Of a DNA stretch of 64,000 bases, positions 8,442 to 18,045 are shown piece after piece; the first letter of the stretch is position 1, and every line of letters starts with the position of its first letter. The notes under the pieces were generated by a model. That model was not told the origin of the DNA and ran no database searches. It saw nothing but the letters and a program-made list of their open reading frames with translations. This DNA is from Afipia sp049747295 (GTDB taxonomy: Bacteria; Pseudomonadota; Alphaproteobacteria; Rhizobiales; Xanthobacteraceae), in assembly GCF_049747295.1 (NCBI RefSeq), contig NZ_JBMHJM010000001.1, forward strand, positions 3,906,001 through 3,970,000, given 5' to 3'. The position numbers and the translations under genes were made by a program.

Positions 8442-9248
8442 CTACGCGAGAGGCTGCAGGGCCAAACTGTCCGCCGGGTGCGAGACCGCCGCCGGCACCA
8501 ATGATTTCTCGATCGCCCGCGCGGCGCGTTTCAGCGCGGGCACGAATGAGAGGGCGCGTTCGAGCGGCAGCCGCGTGATCGGCCCGTGCACGGCGACGGT
8601 GGCGCAAAGGCGATTGCGGGCGTCGTAGATCGGCACGGCGGCGGCAGCCATGCCTTCCATGAACTCGCCGTTGTCGGTACCGACCGCCGTCTTGCGGATT
8701 GTCGCCACTGCGCTTTCGATCTGCGGCGCGGTGGTGAGGGTGTGCGGCGTGTAGCGCTGAAGCGGCTGCGAACGCAGCAGCGTTTTACGCAGTGATGGAG
8801 CGAACGCGAGAAAGATTTTGCCGCTCGCCGTGCAATGCAACGGCACATGCGAGCCGATCTTCAAACGGAATTGCAGCGGCCAGTCTGACTCCACGCGATC
8901 GAGATACGTGAGCCGGTCGCCATCGATCATGGTGATGTTACAGGTCTCGCCGATCTCTTCCACGAGCGAGGAAAGGATCGCGCGCCGCGGCGCCATCGCA
9001 AACGAATGACGCATGCCGTCGAGCGCAAGGCTCGTGAGGCGATGGCCGATCTCGTAACGCCGACCATCCACGGCACGCCGCACGAAGCCGAGTTGTTCAA
9101 GCAGCGAAACGAAGCGATGCGTCGTCGCCTTCGGCAATTGAATCGCTGACATCAGTTCGCTCAGCGTCGGCGGCTCATCCGCTTTCGCGATGATCTCCAG
9201 CAACAGCAGTGCACGTTCCGAGACCGAGGATGTTGTCTGCATCGTCAT
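8442..9248 (-). CDS. IclR family transcriptional regulator
   Basis: A 268-residue IclR regulator. The N-terminal winged helix (about residues 8-70) includes LLLEIIAKADEPPTLSELM and KATTHRFVSLLEQLG, and the C-terminal effector domain contains LHCTASGKIFLAF, the small-molecule pocket region. I placed the start at the ATG at 9248 because translation upstream is not IclR-like; the ribosome site there is weak (GGGACGG). It is divergent from the GMC oxidoreductase and MHS carrier, which are its likely targets. The effector is probably the substrate or product of that oxidoreductase. Confidence 0.9.
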   Translation of the reverse strand: MTMQTTSSVSERALLLLEIIAKADEPPTLSELMSAIQLPKATTHRFVSLLEQLGFVRRAVDGRRYEIGHRLTSLALDGMRHSFAMAPRRAILSSLVEEIGETCNITMIDGDRLTYLDRVESDWPLQFRLKIGSHVPLHCTASGKIFLAFAPSLRKTLLRSQPLQRYTPHTLTTAPQIESAVATIRKTAVGTDNGEFMEGMAAAAVPIYDARNRLCATVAVHGPITRLPLERALSFVPALKRAARAIEKSLVPAAVSHPADSLALQPLA

Positions 9249-9363
9249 CGCAGGCCGTCCCAATGAATGAGTTCGCGAGGATTCATCCACGTTGACAGAA
9301 GTACGTATGACATTCAACTTTTTAGGACAAAACGTCTCAATAAATGGAATTTTTGGGTAGGGA
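9249..9363. promoter_or_regulatory. Divergent promoter region, IclR gene / GMC oxidoreductase gene
   Basis: This 115-base AT-richer gap must hold the promoters for both directions. A TTGACA hexamer at 9292-9297 could be a -35 box for the rightward operon, but no convincing -10 box follows at the right distance. IclR proteins typically bind in such gaps. I could not define an operator. Confidence 0.3.
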
Positions 9364-10980
9364 ATGTCAGAGCAAGTGGAATACATCGTTGTGGGTGCTG
9401 GATCGGCGGGATGCGTGCTCGCCAATCGCCTCAGTGCCGATGGTCGGAACAAGGTGCTGCTGTTGGAGGCAGGACCGAAGGACAACTATCTCTGGATTCA
9501 CATTCCCATCGGTTATGGGAAGACGATGTTCCACAAGGCCTACAACTGGGGGTTCTACACAGACCCCGAGGCCAACATGAAAGACCGCCGCATCTATTGG
9601 CCGCGCGGACGCGGCCTCGGCGGCTCAAGCTCCATCAATGGTCTGATCTTCATTCGCGGCCAGCGCGAGGATTACGACCACTGGGCACAGCTCGGGAACA
9701 CCGGGTGGGATTGGAACAGCATCCTGCCGTACTTCATCAAATCCGAACACAACAGCCGCGGGGCGAGCGCAACGCATGGTGGCAGCGGGCCGTTGTGGTC
9801 GTCCGACATCGTTGAGAAGAACGAACTGATGGAAGCCATCATTCGCGGCGCGAGCGAACTTGGCGTGCCGCGCACGAATGACTTCAACGGCGGCGATCAG
9901 GAAGGTGTCGGCTACTTCCAGCTCTTCACCCACAACGGATGGCGCATCAGTTCGGCAGTGGCGTATCTCAAGCCCGCCAAGGGACGCAGCAATCTGCGCA
10001 TCGAGACCGATGCACAGGCCACCGGCCTGATCATGCAAGGCAAGCGCGCGGTTGGCGTCAGATACATCCAGAACGGTGTCGTGAAGGAAGCACGTGCCGC
10101 GCGCGAGGTGATCCTCTCGGCCGGCGCATTGCAGTCGCCGCAATTGTTGCAGCTCTCGGGAATCGGCCCTGTTCCCCTGCTGCAGCGTCACGGCATCGAC
10201 GTCGTGCACGATCTGCCCGGCGTCGGGCGCAATCTGCAGGACCATCTGCAATTCCGCCTGATGTTCCGCGTCTCGAAGCCGATTACCACCAATGACGATC
10301 TGCGGTCGCTGGCAGGGCAGGCGCGCATCGGCCTGAAGTGGTTGATGAAGGGCACCGGGCCGCTCGGTATCGGTATCAACCAGGGCGGTCTCTTCACACG
10401 CGTGCTGCCGGGATCGACCTCGCCGGATATCCAGTTTCACTTCAGCACATTGTCCGCGGACATGGCAGGAGGCAAGCCGCACGACTGGTCGGGCTGCACG
10501 TTCTCGGTGTGCCAGTTGCGGCCGGAATCGCGCGGTGTCGTCGATATCAAGTCGGCCGATCCGCTGGAGCCGCCGTCGATGCGGCCGAATTATCTCGCGG
10601 CGGAGACCGACCGCATCTGTGCGGTGGAGTCGATCAAGTACGCCCGCCGTCTCGCGGCGACCGATGCGCTGAAGGACTACATCGCGGGCGAGTACAAGCC
10701 CGGCGCGCTGGTGCAGTCCGACGACGAAATCCTCGATTTCGCACGCGGCAACGGCGCGACGATCTTCCATCCTTCCGGCACCTGCAAGATGGGCTCTGAT
10801 CCCATGGCCGTGACCGATGCACGCCTGCGCGTGCACGGCATCGATGGGCTGCGCGTGGTGGATTGCTCGATCATGCCGACATTGGTGTCGGGAAACACCC
10901 ACGCACCAGCGGTGATGATCGCAGAAAAGGCCTCCGACATGATTCTCGCGGACTCAAAAGAAAGTTCGATGGCGGCTTGA
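9364..10980 (+). CDS. GMC family FAD-dependent oxidoreductase (choline/alcohol dehydrogenase-like)
   Basis: A 538-residue glucose-methanol-choline oxidoreductase of normal length. The FAD-binding loop is VVGAGSAGCVLANRLS at residues 9-24. The GRGLGGSSSINGLIF block and the second GMC signature (GALQSPQLLQLSGIGP) follow. The C-terminal catalytic histidine is in FHPSGTCKMG, and the partner residue is in GNTHAPAVM. These enzymes oxidise alcohols to aldehydes using FAD. It is followed 40 bases later by an MHS carrier and faces an IclR regulator, so it probably starts the breakdown of an imported alcohol. The substrate is unknown. Confidence 0.95.
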   Translation: MSEQVEYIVVGAGSAGCVLANRLSADGRNKVLLLEAGPKDNYLWIHIPIGYGKTMFHKAYNWGFYTDPEANMKDRRIYWPRGRGLGGSSSINGLIFIRGQREDYDHWAQLGNTGWDWNSILPYFIKSEHNSRGASATHGGSGPLWSSDIVEKNELMEAIIRGASELGVPRTNDFNGGDQEGVGYFQLFTHNGWRISSAVAYLKPAKGRSNLRIETDAQATGLIMQGKRAVGVRYIQNGVVKEARAAREVILSAGALQSPQLLQLSGIGPVPLLQRHGIDVVHDLPGVGRNLQDHLQFRLMFRVSKPITTNDDLRSLAGQARIGLKWLMKGTGPLGIGINQGGLFTRVLPGSTSPDIQFHFSTLSADMAGGKPHDWSGCTFSVCQLRPESRGVVDIKSADPLEPPSMRPNYLAAETDRICAVESIKYARRLAATDALKDYIAGEYKPGALVQSDDEILDFARGNGATIFHPSGTCKMGSDPMAVTDARLRVHGIDGLRVVDCSIMPTLVSGNTHAPAVMIAEKASDMILADSKESSMAA

Positions 10981-11020
10981 AAGACGGAATGACGAACAAA
11001 ATGAAAAGGGGAGAGAAACA

Positions 11021-12343
11021 GTGGTCAAGGATGCATTGCTCAAAAGGGTAGTTATCGCCTCGCTAATCGGGGCAACGGTGGAGTGGTACGACTTCTTCCT
11101 TTATGGAGTGGTCGCAGGAATCGTCTTCAGTAAACTTTATTTCCCCGCGGGCGATCCGGTGATCGCGACACTGTTGGCGTACACGACGTTCGCGGTCGGC
11201 TTTGTGACGCGACCGCTCGGCGGCGTGATCTTCGGTCACTTTGGCGATCGCATTGGCCGCAAGAGCATGCTGATCCTCACGCTGATGATCATGGGCGTCG
11301 CGACGTTCTTGATCGGGCTGGTGCCGACCTATGCGCAGATCGGGATCTGGGCGCCGATCCTGCTGCTGACGCTGCGCGTGCTGCAGGGCATCGGGCTTGG
11401 CGGCGAGTGGGGCGGCGCAGTGCTGATGACATATGAATACGCATCGCCGGACAAGCGCGGGTTCTATGCAAGCCTTCCGCAGATCGGCCTGTCCATCGGG
11501 CTGTGTCTTGCATCGGGCGTCGTCGCGTTGCTCTCGTTCACGCTCACCAACGAGCAGTTCCTTGCCTGGGGCTGGCGCGTCGCTTTCGTGCTCAGCTTTG
11601 TGCTGGTGCTGATCGGGCTCTATATCCGGTTGAACATCATGGAGACGCCGGAGTTCGCCAAGCTGAAGGACAACCGCCAGGAGGTGAAGGTGCCGTTCGC
11701 CACGATGATCCAGGATTATCCGAAGGAGATCATCGCCGGTATGGGCGCGCGTTATATCGACGGCGTGTTCTTCAACATCTTCGGCGTCTACTCCATCGCG
11801 TATCTCACATCGCAGCTCAAGATTCCGCGCACCGAAGCCTTGCTCGGCGTCTGCGCGGCGGCGATGGTGATGTGTGTGTTCATTCCGTATTTCGGCCGCG
11901 TGTCGGATCGCATCGGCCGTACGCGGACCTACTTCTGGGGCTCGCTGATCACCGGATTGTCGGCGCTGCCGGCGTTCTACATCTGGATGACATATCCCGG
12001 ACAACCGATCCTGGTGTGGGCAGCGCTGATCATTCCGTTCGCAATCTTCTATGCCGCGATCTACGGGCCGGAAGCCGCGCTGTTCTGCGATCTGTTCGGG
12101 CCGCATGTGCGCTACACGGGCATCTCGTTCGTCTATCAGTTCTCCGGCATCTTCGCGAGCGGACTGACACCAATCATCGCGACGTATCTGGTGCAGCGTT
12201 ACACAAGCAACGCGGGATGGGCGATCGCGTGGTACTGCGTCTTTGCCGGTGTGGTCTCCGCGCTGTCGGCGCTGTGGATCAACAGGCTTGCGAAGACACG
12301 GCAGCAGGAAGAGCAACTTGTGGCAAAGCCGCTCGCGGCGTGA
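11021..12343 (+). CDS. MFS transporter, metabolite:H+ symporter (MHS) type
   Basis: A 440-residue, 12-helix carrier of the MHS (ShiA/ProP/KgtP-like) family. Helix 1 has the GATVEWYDFFLYG signature, and the helix 2-3 loop is FGHFGDRIGRKSML, with FGRVSDRIGRTRTY as its mirror in the second half. The start is a GTG with GGGGAGAG 7 bases upstream. It sits right behind the GMC oxidoreductase and likely imports its substrate. A strong terminator follows at 12380-12402, so the operon is these two genes. Confidence 0.93.
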   Translation: MVKDALLKRVVIASLIGATVEWYDFFLYGVVAGIVFSKLYFPAGDPVIATLLAYTTFAVGFVTRPLGGVIFGHFGDRIGRKSMLILTLMIMGVATFLIGLVPTYAQIGIWAPILLLTLRVLQGIGLGGEWGGAVLMTYEYASPDKRGFYASLPQIGLSIGLCLASGVVALLSFTLTNEQFLAWGWRVAFVLSFVLVLIGLYIRLNIMETPEFAKLKDNRQEVKVPFATMIQDYPKEIIAGMGARYIDGVFFNIFGVYSIAYLTSQLKIPRTEALLGVCAAAMVMCVFIPYFGRVSDRIGRTRTYFWGSLITGLSALPAFYIWMTYPGQPILVWAALIIPFAIFYAAIYGPEAALFCDLFGPHVRYTGISFVYQFSGIFASGLTPIIATYLVQRYTSNAGWAIAWYCVFAGVVSALSALWINRLAKTRQQEEQLVAKPLAA

Positions 12344-12379
12344 CGTCGGCACGAAGTAACATCTCGTGCGGCAAACAAG

Positions 12380-12402
12380 ATGGCCCGGTGTTACCGGGCC
12401 AT
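12380..12402 (+). terminator. Rho-independent terminator after MHS carrier
   Basis: A perfect 10-bp GC-rich stem (12380-12389 with 12393-12402) and a 3-base loop, followed by CATTCTT. It lies 37 bases after the MHS stop codon. Confidence 0.8.
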
Positions 12403-12741
12403 CATTCTTAGGATCTGTGCGATAGTGGTTTCCGCGAGGAAAATGACACCACAACCTGAATAGCCTAAACGGACGCGGGCGATCCGTTATCTACTCAATT
12501 GATCCGTTTCATCTGAAGCAAAACGGTCGCGTTGGGTCCACGTTGCCGCCAAAGTTCCGCCCTCCCAGCATGTTTGCTTTGCATCATTCAGTGCCTCGGG
12601 TCGCGATTTCAGATCGCGTTGTACGAGAAAGAAATTCCAACTTTAGCGGGTTGCCAAAGCACGATCTGCGCATTTCGCAGTGGTTTGTCGCCAGACGGAC
12701 CTCGATCGCTGTTGGTAAGAGTTCAGATATAGAGGCTGCAT
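12403..12741. other. Intergenic region, no gene seen
   Basis: Between the terminator and the methyltransferase there are about 340 bases with lower GC than the neighbours. Short frames exist on both strands, but none has a ribosome site or a family-like product. The promoter of the methyltransferase gene is presumably in the last 100 bases. Nothing else is supported. Confidence 0.5.
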
Positions 12742-13680
12742 TTGGTTGACATCAACAGGCTGCTTTGTTGTCCGAGATGCCACTCGGAATTGCATCTGGA
12801 CCAAAACCCAATTCGCTGTACCGGAATCCACTGCACCTTTTCGAAGGAGGGATTCCCGCGCGCATCTGATCAACCGGTGCTGATCGATTTCGAGCGCAGC
12901 ATCTTCGATCGCGCGGCGTATCACGATCATCGTGGATCGGTGTTCAAACGTGACGATACCGGCAAAGGGCTTCGCGTCCGCGTCCGTCGTATGCTGACCG
13001 GCGCCAATCCCGTCACGCCCACGAAATCACGCGAGATGATCGCGATGATGAAGCGATACACGCCGCGGCCCGTTGTGCTCGTCATCGGCGGCGGGGCCAT
13101 CGGGGCCGGCGCGGATGCGCTGTATGCAGATCCCAATATCGAGGTTGTAGGGACCGATGTCTACGCTTCGCCGAACACCAATATTGTCGCCGACGGTCAC
13201 TTCCTGCCGTTCCGTGATGCGATGTTCGATGGCGTCTGGATTCAGGCCGTGCTCGAACATGTGCTGGAGCCGCAGGCGGTGGTCGAGGAAATCCATCGCG
13301 TGCTGAAGCCGAACGGCGTCGTCTATGCCGACACGCCGTTCATCCAGCAGGTACATGAGCAGGCCTATGATTTCACGCGCTTCACGCTCAGCGGCCACCG
13401 CTGGCTGTTCCGCCGCTTCGAGGAAATCGATTCCGGCGCTGTCGGCGGAGCAGGGAAGGCGCTGGTGTGGTCGCTGCGCTACGTCGCGCTGTCATTGGGA
13501 CTCGGGACGCGTCTGGCGACGGTGGTGGCCCTCCCATTCTTCTGGTTGCGTTATATTGACGACTTCGCGAAGCCCGGTCCGAAATCGGATGCGGCCAGCG
13601 GTGTGTTTTTCTTTGGCCGCCGGTCCGACCGCGAGCTGAAGGCCAAGGACATGCTGCGCTACTACGCGTCGAAACGCTGA
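12742..13680 (+). CDS. Zn-ribbon + SAM-dependent class I methyltransferase
   Basis: A 312-residue protein starting, as far as can be judged, at a TTG with AGAGG about 9 bases upstream. Residues 8-35 form a Trm112/zinc-ribbon-like knuckle (CCPRC then CTGIHC), which then runs into a Rossmann methyltransferase domain. Motif I is VLVIGGGAIGAGADAL (about residue 113) and the post-motif block is DGVWIQAVLEHVLEPQAVV, typical of the Methyltransf_11 group. A hydrophobic segment near residues 245-265 might touch the membrane. The gene stands alone and the substrate is unknown; related proteins modify lipids, quinones or polysaccharides. Confidence 0.85.
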   Translation: MVDINRLLCCPRCHSELHLDQNPIRCTGIHCTFSKEGFPRASDQPVLIDFERSIFDRAAYHDHRGSVFKRDDTGKGLRVRVRRMLTGANPVTPTKSREMIAMMKRYTPRPVVLVIGGGAIGAGADALYADPNIEVVGTDVYASPNTNIVADGHFLPFRDAMFDGVWIQAVLEHVLEPQAVVEEIHRVLKPNGVVYADTPFIQQVHEQAYDFTRFTLSGHRWLFRRFEEIDSGAVGGAGKALVWSLRYVALSLGLGTRLATVVALPFFWLRYIDDFAKPGPKSDAASGVFFFGRRSDRELKAKDMLRYYASKR

Positions 13681-13704
13681 TGATGCGATATGGACGTCCT
13701 CGAT

Positions 13705-15945
13705 TTAAATGCCGATGGCATCTTTGACCTTTGAAGCCGTGAACGGCAGGTCCCGCAGCCGGCGTCCCGTTGCATCCGTAATGGCGTTGGCGATTGCTGC
13801 TGCCGTCGGGCCCTGTCCGGCTTCGCCGGCGCCCAAGAACGGCAAGCCGGGCCGGTCGACGATGTGCACGTCGACGACATCCGGAACGGCATCGAAACGC
13901 AGGATCGGATAGGTCGACCAGTCGATGGATGTGATCCGCGCGTCGTCGAACGTAACGCCTTCATACAGCGTCCAGCTTGTCGCCTGCAGGATCGCGCCTT
14001 CGATCTGATTGCGAACGCCGTCCGGATTGACGATTTGACCTGCATCGACGGCACTGACGGCGCGGACCACGCGTACGCGCCCCGTCTCTCGGTTGACCTC
14101 CACCTCCATCGCGAGCGCGCAATAGGCCGCGAGGTTCTTGTAGCGCGCGAATGCAAACCCACGCCCGCGTCCTTCGATCCGATTGTAGTGCGCCCAGCCG
14201 AACTCATCCGCCGCACGGACGATGACGTCGCGGCCGCGCTCGTCGGTCAGATGAGCGAGACGAAACGCGACCGGATCGTGGCCGGCTTCGCGCGCGAGTT
14301 CGTCCATAAAGCTCTCGATGGCGAAAACGTTGGTGTACGCGCCGAGCGAGCGCATCGCGGAGATCCGCAGCGGCATATCGGGCAGGAAGTGATGCACCAC
14401 GGTCGCGCGGTTGAGCGCATAGAGTGGAATCGCGTTGCGGTCTCCGCCGCCTTCCGGCAGCGGCAATGGTGTCGGCGGCGGCAGCAGGAACGGGCTCTCG
14501 ATGTGCTGCGCGGCGAGTAATGAGCCAGCCTTGCCTGGACGCATGGAGTGGGTATTGCTCCAGACATCGTAATTCCAGTCGACGATCTTGCCGCTGTCAT
14601 CGAGCGAAGCCGACGCTTTCGTGACCATCCCCGGTCCAAAAGGCTCCCAAGCGTGCTCCTGTTCGCGCATCCACTGCACGCGTACAGGTGGACCGTTTAA
14701 GGCGAGTGCGATCAATGCTGCGTCGGCGGCCGCATCGTCAGCGCCGTTGTGACCGTAGCAGCCCGATCCCTGCACGTGGATGCAGCGCACCTTGTTGTTG
14801 GGCATCTTGAGCATTTCGGCGATCGCGGCCCGGTCTGGATAAACGCCCTGCGTGTGGGTCCAGATCGTCAGCTCGTCGCTCTGATACTGCGCCACCGCAC
14901 AGGATGGACCGATCGATCCATGGGATTGATAGGGCCGGGTGTAAGTCGCCTCGATTGTCGTCTTCGCCTGATGGGTGTCGTTCTTGATGTCGAGGATCGT
15001 GCTGTCCTTTGACGGCATGGCGCGAATGACATCGGGCAGGGGCTTGTTTGCAGGCAGAGAGGGCTTCTCCAGCCAGTGAGCTGATACAGCCAGGGCACGC
15101 ATCGCCTTCACAGCCTGGAATTCTTCCTTGGCGACCACGGCGAGGAAATCACCGTTGCGGATCGTCTTCATAACGCCCGGCATCGCATCGATGGCTGCGA
15201 GGTCGACGCTGTCGAGTTTTGCGCCATAACTCGGCGGGCGCACGACGCGGGCATGCAGCATGCCGGGCAGCCGCATGTCCTGCACATAGGATTCTCCACC
15301 GGTGACCTTTGCCGGGATATCGACGCGCGGCACCGACGTGTTCATAACCTTGAACGCCAAAGGGTCTCGGAAGTTGGAGACCGGCTGTGCGGGAATGTGC
15401 GGCGAGGCACTCTCAGCCAGTGAACCGTAAGACGCATTGATATTTGTTCCGACGATCGTTCCCTTACCGTCGGTCTTGAGTTGATCTGGTGACGTACTGA
15501 ATTTGCGTGCGGCCTCCACGATCAACAGGTCGCGCATCTGTGCCGCCGCGTTACGGATCGCAGTTGCGCTGTCCTGCATCGAGTGACTGCCGGCGGTATA
15601 GCCCTCGTTTACCGTCCGCCCAGTGTCGGCTGTGACGAGCTCGATGCGGTCGAACGGCACGTCGAGTTCCTCGGCCGCCACCTGGATCAGCGCGGTCTTG
15701 ATGCCCTGTCCGAGTTCGGCCTTTCCGGACAGCACGGTGATGCTTCCTTTCGCATCGATCCTGATCCAGGAATCGAGATATGGGTCCTTGGCTAGGCTTC
15801 CCGGTAATTTCACTGTTGGTTTGGCGCTCGCGGTGGGATCTGCTTTCTCCTGAGCCAACACCGGTGAGAGCGAGAAGCTGACAACGAGCGCGCCGCCGCT
15901 TTTCAGGACAGAACGGCGCGAGATAGGATCGAAAGGGGCGTTCAT
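13705..15945 (-). CDS. Molybdopterin-binding subunit, xanthine dehydrogenase/IorB-like, Tat-exported
   Basis: A 746-residue large subunit of a molybdenum hydroxylase of the isoquinoline 1-oxidoreductase/aldehyde dehydrogenase type. I chose the ATG at 15945 (GGGAG upstream); it gives a twin-arginine leader, SRRSVLKSGGALVVSFSL, so the enzyme should be folded in the cytoplasm and exported. The substrate-activating glutamate is visible near the C-terminus in GAGEAGQGPTAA. The gene overlaps the 2Fe-2S subunit gene (TGATG). With the tri-haem cytochrome c upstream, the complex would oxidise an aldehyde or N-heterocycle in the periplasm and pass electrons to the respiratory chain. Confidence 0.92.
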   Translation of the reverse strand: MNAPFDPISRRSVLKSGGALVVSFSLSPVLAQEKADPTASAKPTVKLPGSLAKDPYLDSWIRIDAKGSITVLSGKAELGQGIKTALIQVAAEELDVPFDRIELVTADTGRTVNEGYTAGSHSMQDSATAIRNAAAQMRDLLIVEAARKFSTSPDQLKTDGKGTIVGTNINASYGSLAESASPHIPAQPVSNFRDPLAFKVMNTSVPRVDIPAKVTGGESYVQDMRLPGMLHARVVRPPSYGAKLDSVDLAAIDAMPGVMKTIRNGDFLAVVAKEEFQAVKAMRALAVSAHWLEKPSLPANKPLPDVIRAMPSKDSTILDIKNDTHQAKTTIEATYTRPYQSHGSIGPSCAVAQYQSDELTIWTHTQGVYPDRAAIAEMLKMPNNKVRCIHVQGSGCYGHNGADDAAADAALIALALNGPPVRVQWMREQEHAWEPFGPGMVTKASASLDDSGKIVDWNYDVWSNTHSMRPGKAGSLLAAQHIESPFLLPPPTPLPLPEGGGDRNAIPLYALNRATVVHHFLPDMPLRISAMRSLGAYTNVFAIESFMDELAREAGHDPVAFRLAHLTDERGRDVIVRAADEFGWAHYNRIEGRGRGFAFARYKNLAAYCALAMEVEVNRETGRVRVVRAVSAVDAGQIVNPDGVRNQIEGAILQATSWTLYEGVTFDDARITSIDWSTYPILRFDAVPDVVDVHIVDRPGLPFLGAGEAGQGPTAAAIANAITDATGRRLRDLPFTASKVKDAIGI

Positions 15946-16424
15946 CAGGTGGCTCCCTTTGCTGCAGCTTTCTGCATGAGGTTGGCGGCACGGCGCACCG
16001 CTTTCAGGATCCGCATATGCGTGCCGCAGCGGCACAGATTGGATTGCAGCGCGCTGCGGATGGCGTTGTCGGACGGATTGTTATCCTGCGCGAGCAGGGC
16101 CTGCGCCCGCATGATCATGCCGGCGATACAGTAGCCGCACTGCGCAGCCTGTTCTTCAATGAACGCCTGCTGGATCGGCGCAGGGTTTTCTTCGGTACCG
16201 AGGCCCTCCACTGTGGTGATCTTGCGTCCCTCGAACAGTGCGATGGGCATCACGCAGGAGAGTACGGGTTTGCCGTCGGCGATCACCGTGCAGGATCCAC
16301 ACTGCCCAAGCCCGCAACCAAACTTGGCCGCATTGAGTTGCAGGTCGTTACGCAGGACGTAGAGCAGCGGTGTATCGGGCGCCGCGTTGACGGAGTGAGT
16401 TTGGCCGTTGACCATCAGGTCCAT
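15945..16424 (-). CDS. 2Fe-2S subunit of molybdenum hydroxylase (IorA-like)
   Basis: A 159-residue iron-sulphur subunit with two 2Fe-2S clusters. The plant-ferredoxin-type site is CGLGQCGSC (about residue 40, with a later Cys), and the second domain has QCGYC and NLCRCG. I chose the ATG at 16424 with GGAG upstream; it begins 11 bases after the cytochrome stop and its own stop overlaps the Mo-subunit start. It has no signal peptide, so it should ride through the Tat system with the large subunit, as is known for this family. It transfers electrons from the molybdenum centre to cytochrome c. Confidence 0.93.
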   Translation of the reverse strand: MDLMVNGQTHSVNAAPDTPLLYVLRNDLQLNAAKFGCGLGQCGSCTVIADGKPVLSCVMPIALFEGRKITTVEGLGTEENPAPIQQAFIEEQAAQCGYCIAGMIMRAQALLAQDNNPSDNAIRSALQSNLCRCGTHMRILKAVRRAANLMQKAAAKGAT

Positions 16425-16435
16425 GGAAGTCTCCG

Positions 16436-17794
16436 TTAACGGGCGGTCGATGATGTCGAGGCCTGCGCCTCGGTTCGTATTGTCTTCAACTGATCCCGCA
16501 CGTTCGGCCACGGCGGTTTCTGCGCAAACCGTGTGCGAATGTACTGCGTCAGCGCGATCACTTGCTCGTCCGTCAGCGTGTCGGAAAAGCCCGGCATGAT
16601 CGGCCCCCGGGCACCGCTGGTGGCCGGAACACCCCCAAGGATGACGCGCAACGCATTGCGCGGATCATCGGCGCTGACGGTGGTGCTTAATGCGAGGTTG
16701 ATGCCGCCGTATGGCACAGGACGGCCGGCATCATGGCATGACGCACAGGCGCTTGCATAAAGCACTGCGCCTTTGTCGTCGGGCGACTCCGCCATGGCCG
16801 TGGTCTGGCTTCCTGCCGATTGCGGCTTGCTGCCGGTGCCGGACGTATTGTTGTTTGACAGGAGAGGACTATTGCCATCCTTGCGCTGCTGCTCTGGAGA
16901 TTTCTTCATGAGCGACGCGACATAAACCGCGATGGCTTTGACATCCCCGTCCGATGCGGTCGCGAGATTGCCGACGACCGGCCCCATCGGTCCGCGTGCG
17001 ACGCCATGGAGGCCATGCCATCCCTGCCGCAGATAAGCATTTAGCGAATCCGCATCCCACGGAATCGGCGCCTGTGAGGCGGCGTTGATGGTGAACGCAT
17101 GCCAACCTTCCGCATCTCCGCCCGCAAACGTCTGATGGGTCTTCTCCGCGCCGAGCGCATTGCGCGGCGTGTGGCATGCGCCGCAATGGCCGATACCTTC
17201 CACGAGATATGCGCCGCGATTCCATTCCTCGTCGTGCGATGGATCGGGCGAATACGGCCCCTGGCGCAAGAACAGCATATCCCACGCAGCGAGCAGCGGA
17301 CGGATATTGTACGGAAATGAAAGGTCGTTCACCCGGGCCGGGGCATGAACAGGCGTCCGCGTCATGAGGTACGCATAGAGCGCACTGTTATCGTTGTCCG
17401 AGACCAGCGTGAAGTGATCGTAGGGAAACGCGGGGTAGAGATAGTTGCCCTTGCGATCTACGCCTGTTCGCATCGCGCGCTGGAAGGCTTCTTCCGACCA
17501 GCTTCCGATACCGGTTTCGGGGTCGGGCGTGATGTTGGTCGAATAGATTGTGCCGAACGGCGTGGGAATATCACGGCCGCCTGCGAAGGTTTTTCCACTT
17601 TCAGTCGTATGGCAGGTGTTGCAGTCACCCAGCGCCGCAAGGTCGGCGCCGCGCTTGATCAGGGATGCATTGAATTTTTGTGCGGTGCCAGATGGAATGG
17701 CGGCGATTTCCGGGCTGCGGACGGCAAGGAACGTGAGAGCGATCACTACAGCCGCAGCCACAATTACAATCATTGCGAGTTTGACAGTGCGCAT
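16436..17794 (-). CDS. Membrane-anchored tri-haem cytochrome c, alcohol/aldehyde dehydrogenase type
   Basis: A 452-residue cytochrome with an N-terminal membrane anchor (about residues 5-25, hydrophobic) and three c-type haem motifs: CNTCH (about residue 58), CGACH (about residue 203) and CASCH (about residue 344). This is the layout of the cytochrome subunit of acetic-acid-bacterial alcohol and aldehyde dehydrogenases. The start is uncertain; the ATG at 17794 lacks a good ribosome site, and an in-frame TTG lies 39 bases upstream. It is the first gene of the operon with the 2Fe-2S and Mo subunits and would pass their electrons to quinone or an oxidase. Confidence 0.92.
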   Translation of the reverse strand: MRTVKLAMIVIVAAAVVIALTFLAVRSPEIAAIPSGTAQKFNASLIKRGADLAALGDCNTCHTTESGKTFAGGRDIPTPFGTIYSTNITPDPETGIGSWSEEAFQRAMRTGVDRKGNYLYPAFPYDHFTLVSDNDNSALYAYLMTRTPVHAPARVNDLSFPYNIRPLLAAWDMLFLRQGPYSPDPSHDEEWNRGAYLVEGIGHCGACHTPRNALGAEKTHQTFAGGDAEGWHAFTINAASQAPIPWDADSLNAYLRQGWHGLHGVARGPMGPVVGNLATASDGDVKAIAVYVASLMKKSPEQQRKDGNSPLLSNNNTSGTGSKPQSAGSQTTAMAESPDDKGAVLYASACASCHDAGRPVPYGGINLALSTTVSADDPRNALRVILGGVPATSGARGPIMPGFSDTLTDEQVIALTQYIRTRFAQKPPWPNVRDQLKTIRTEAQASTSSTAR

Positions 17795-18045
17795 GTTGAC
17801 GTTCGTAGCACCGGAGGTTGATGTCAGACGCAACCACGCTACCGTTTGTTCCTGACGAAGTGTCTAGAAACACAGACCTTTGCTCTGAATTTTCCGTGAG
17901 GAGATTCGGACATTGCATCGCAATCCGACGATTGGGCGTCCGATGCTTTTCCACTCTAAGGCGTGGCGAAATAGCGACAATTGTTCCAATCGCTTTGCCG
18001 TCGCTTCAATTGGCGCTTCGGGTGCTGGTTCTTCGGCGTGTTGGC

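Noticed and set aside
11063..12454. A 463-codon frame on the minus strand opposite the MHS carrier gene
   Set aside because: The frame is rich in Arg, His, Asp and Gln without hydrophobic core, typical of antisense frames in GC-rich genes, and the plus strand codes a clear 12-helix carrier.
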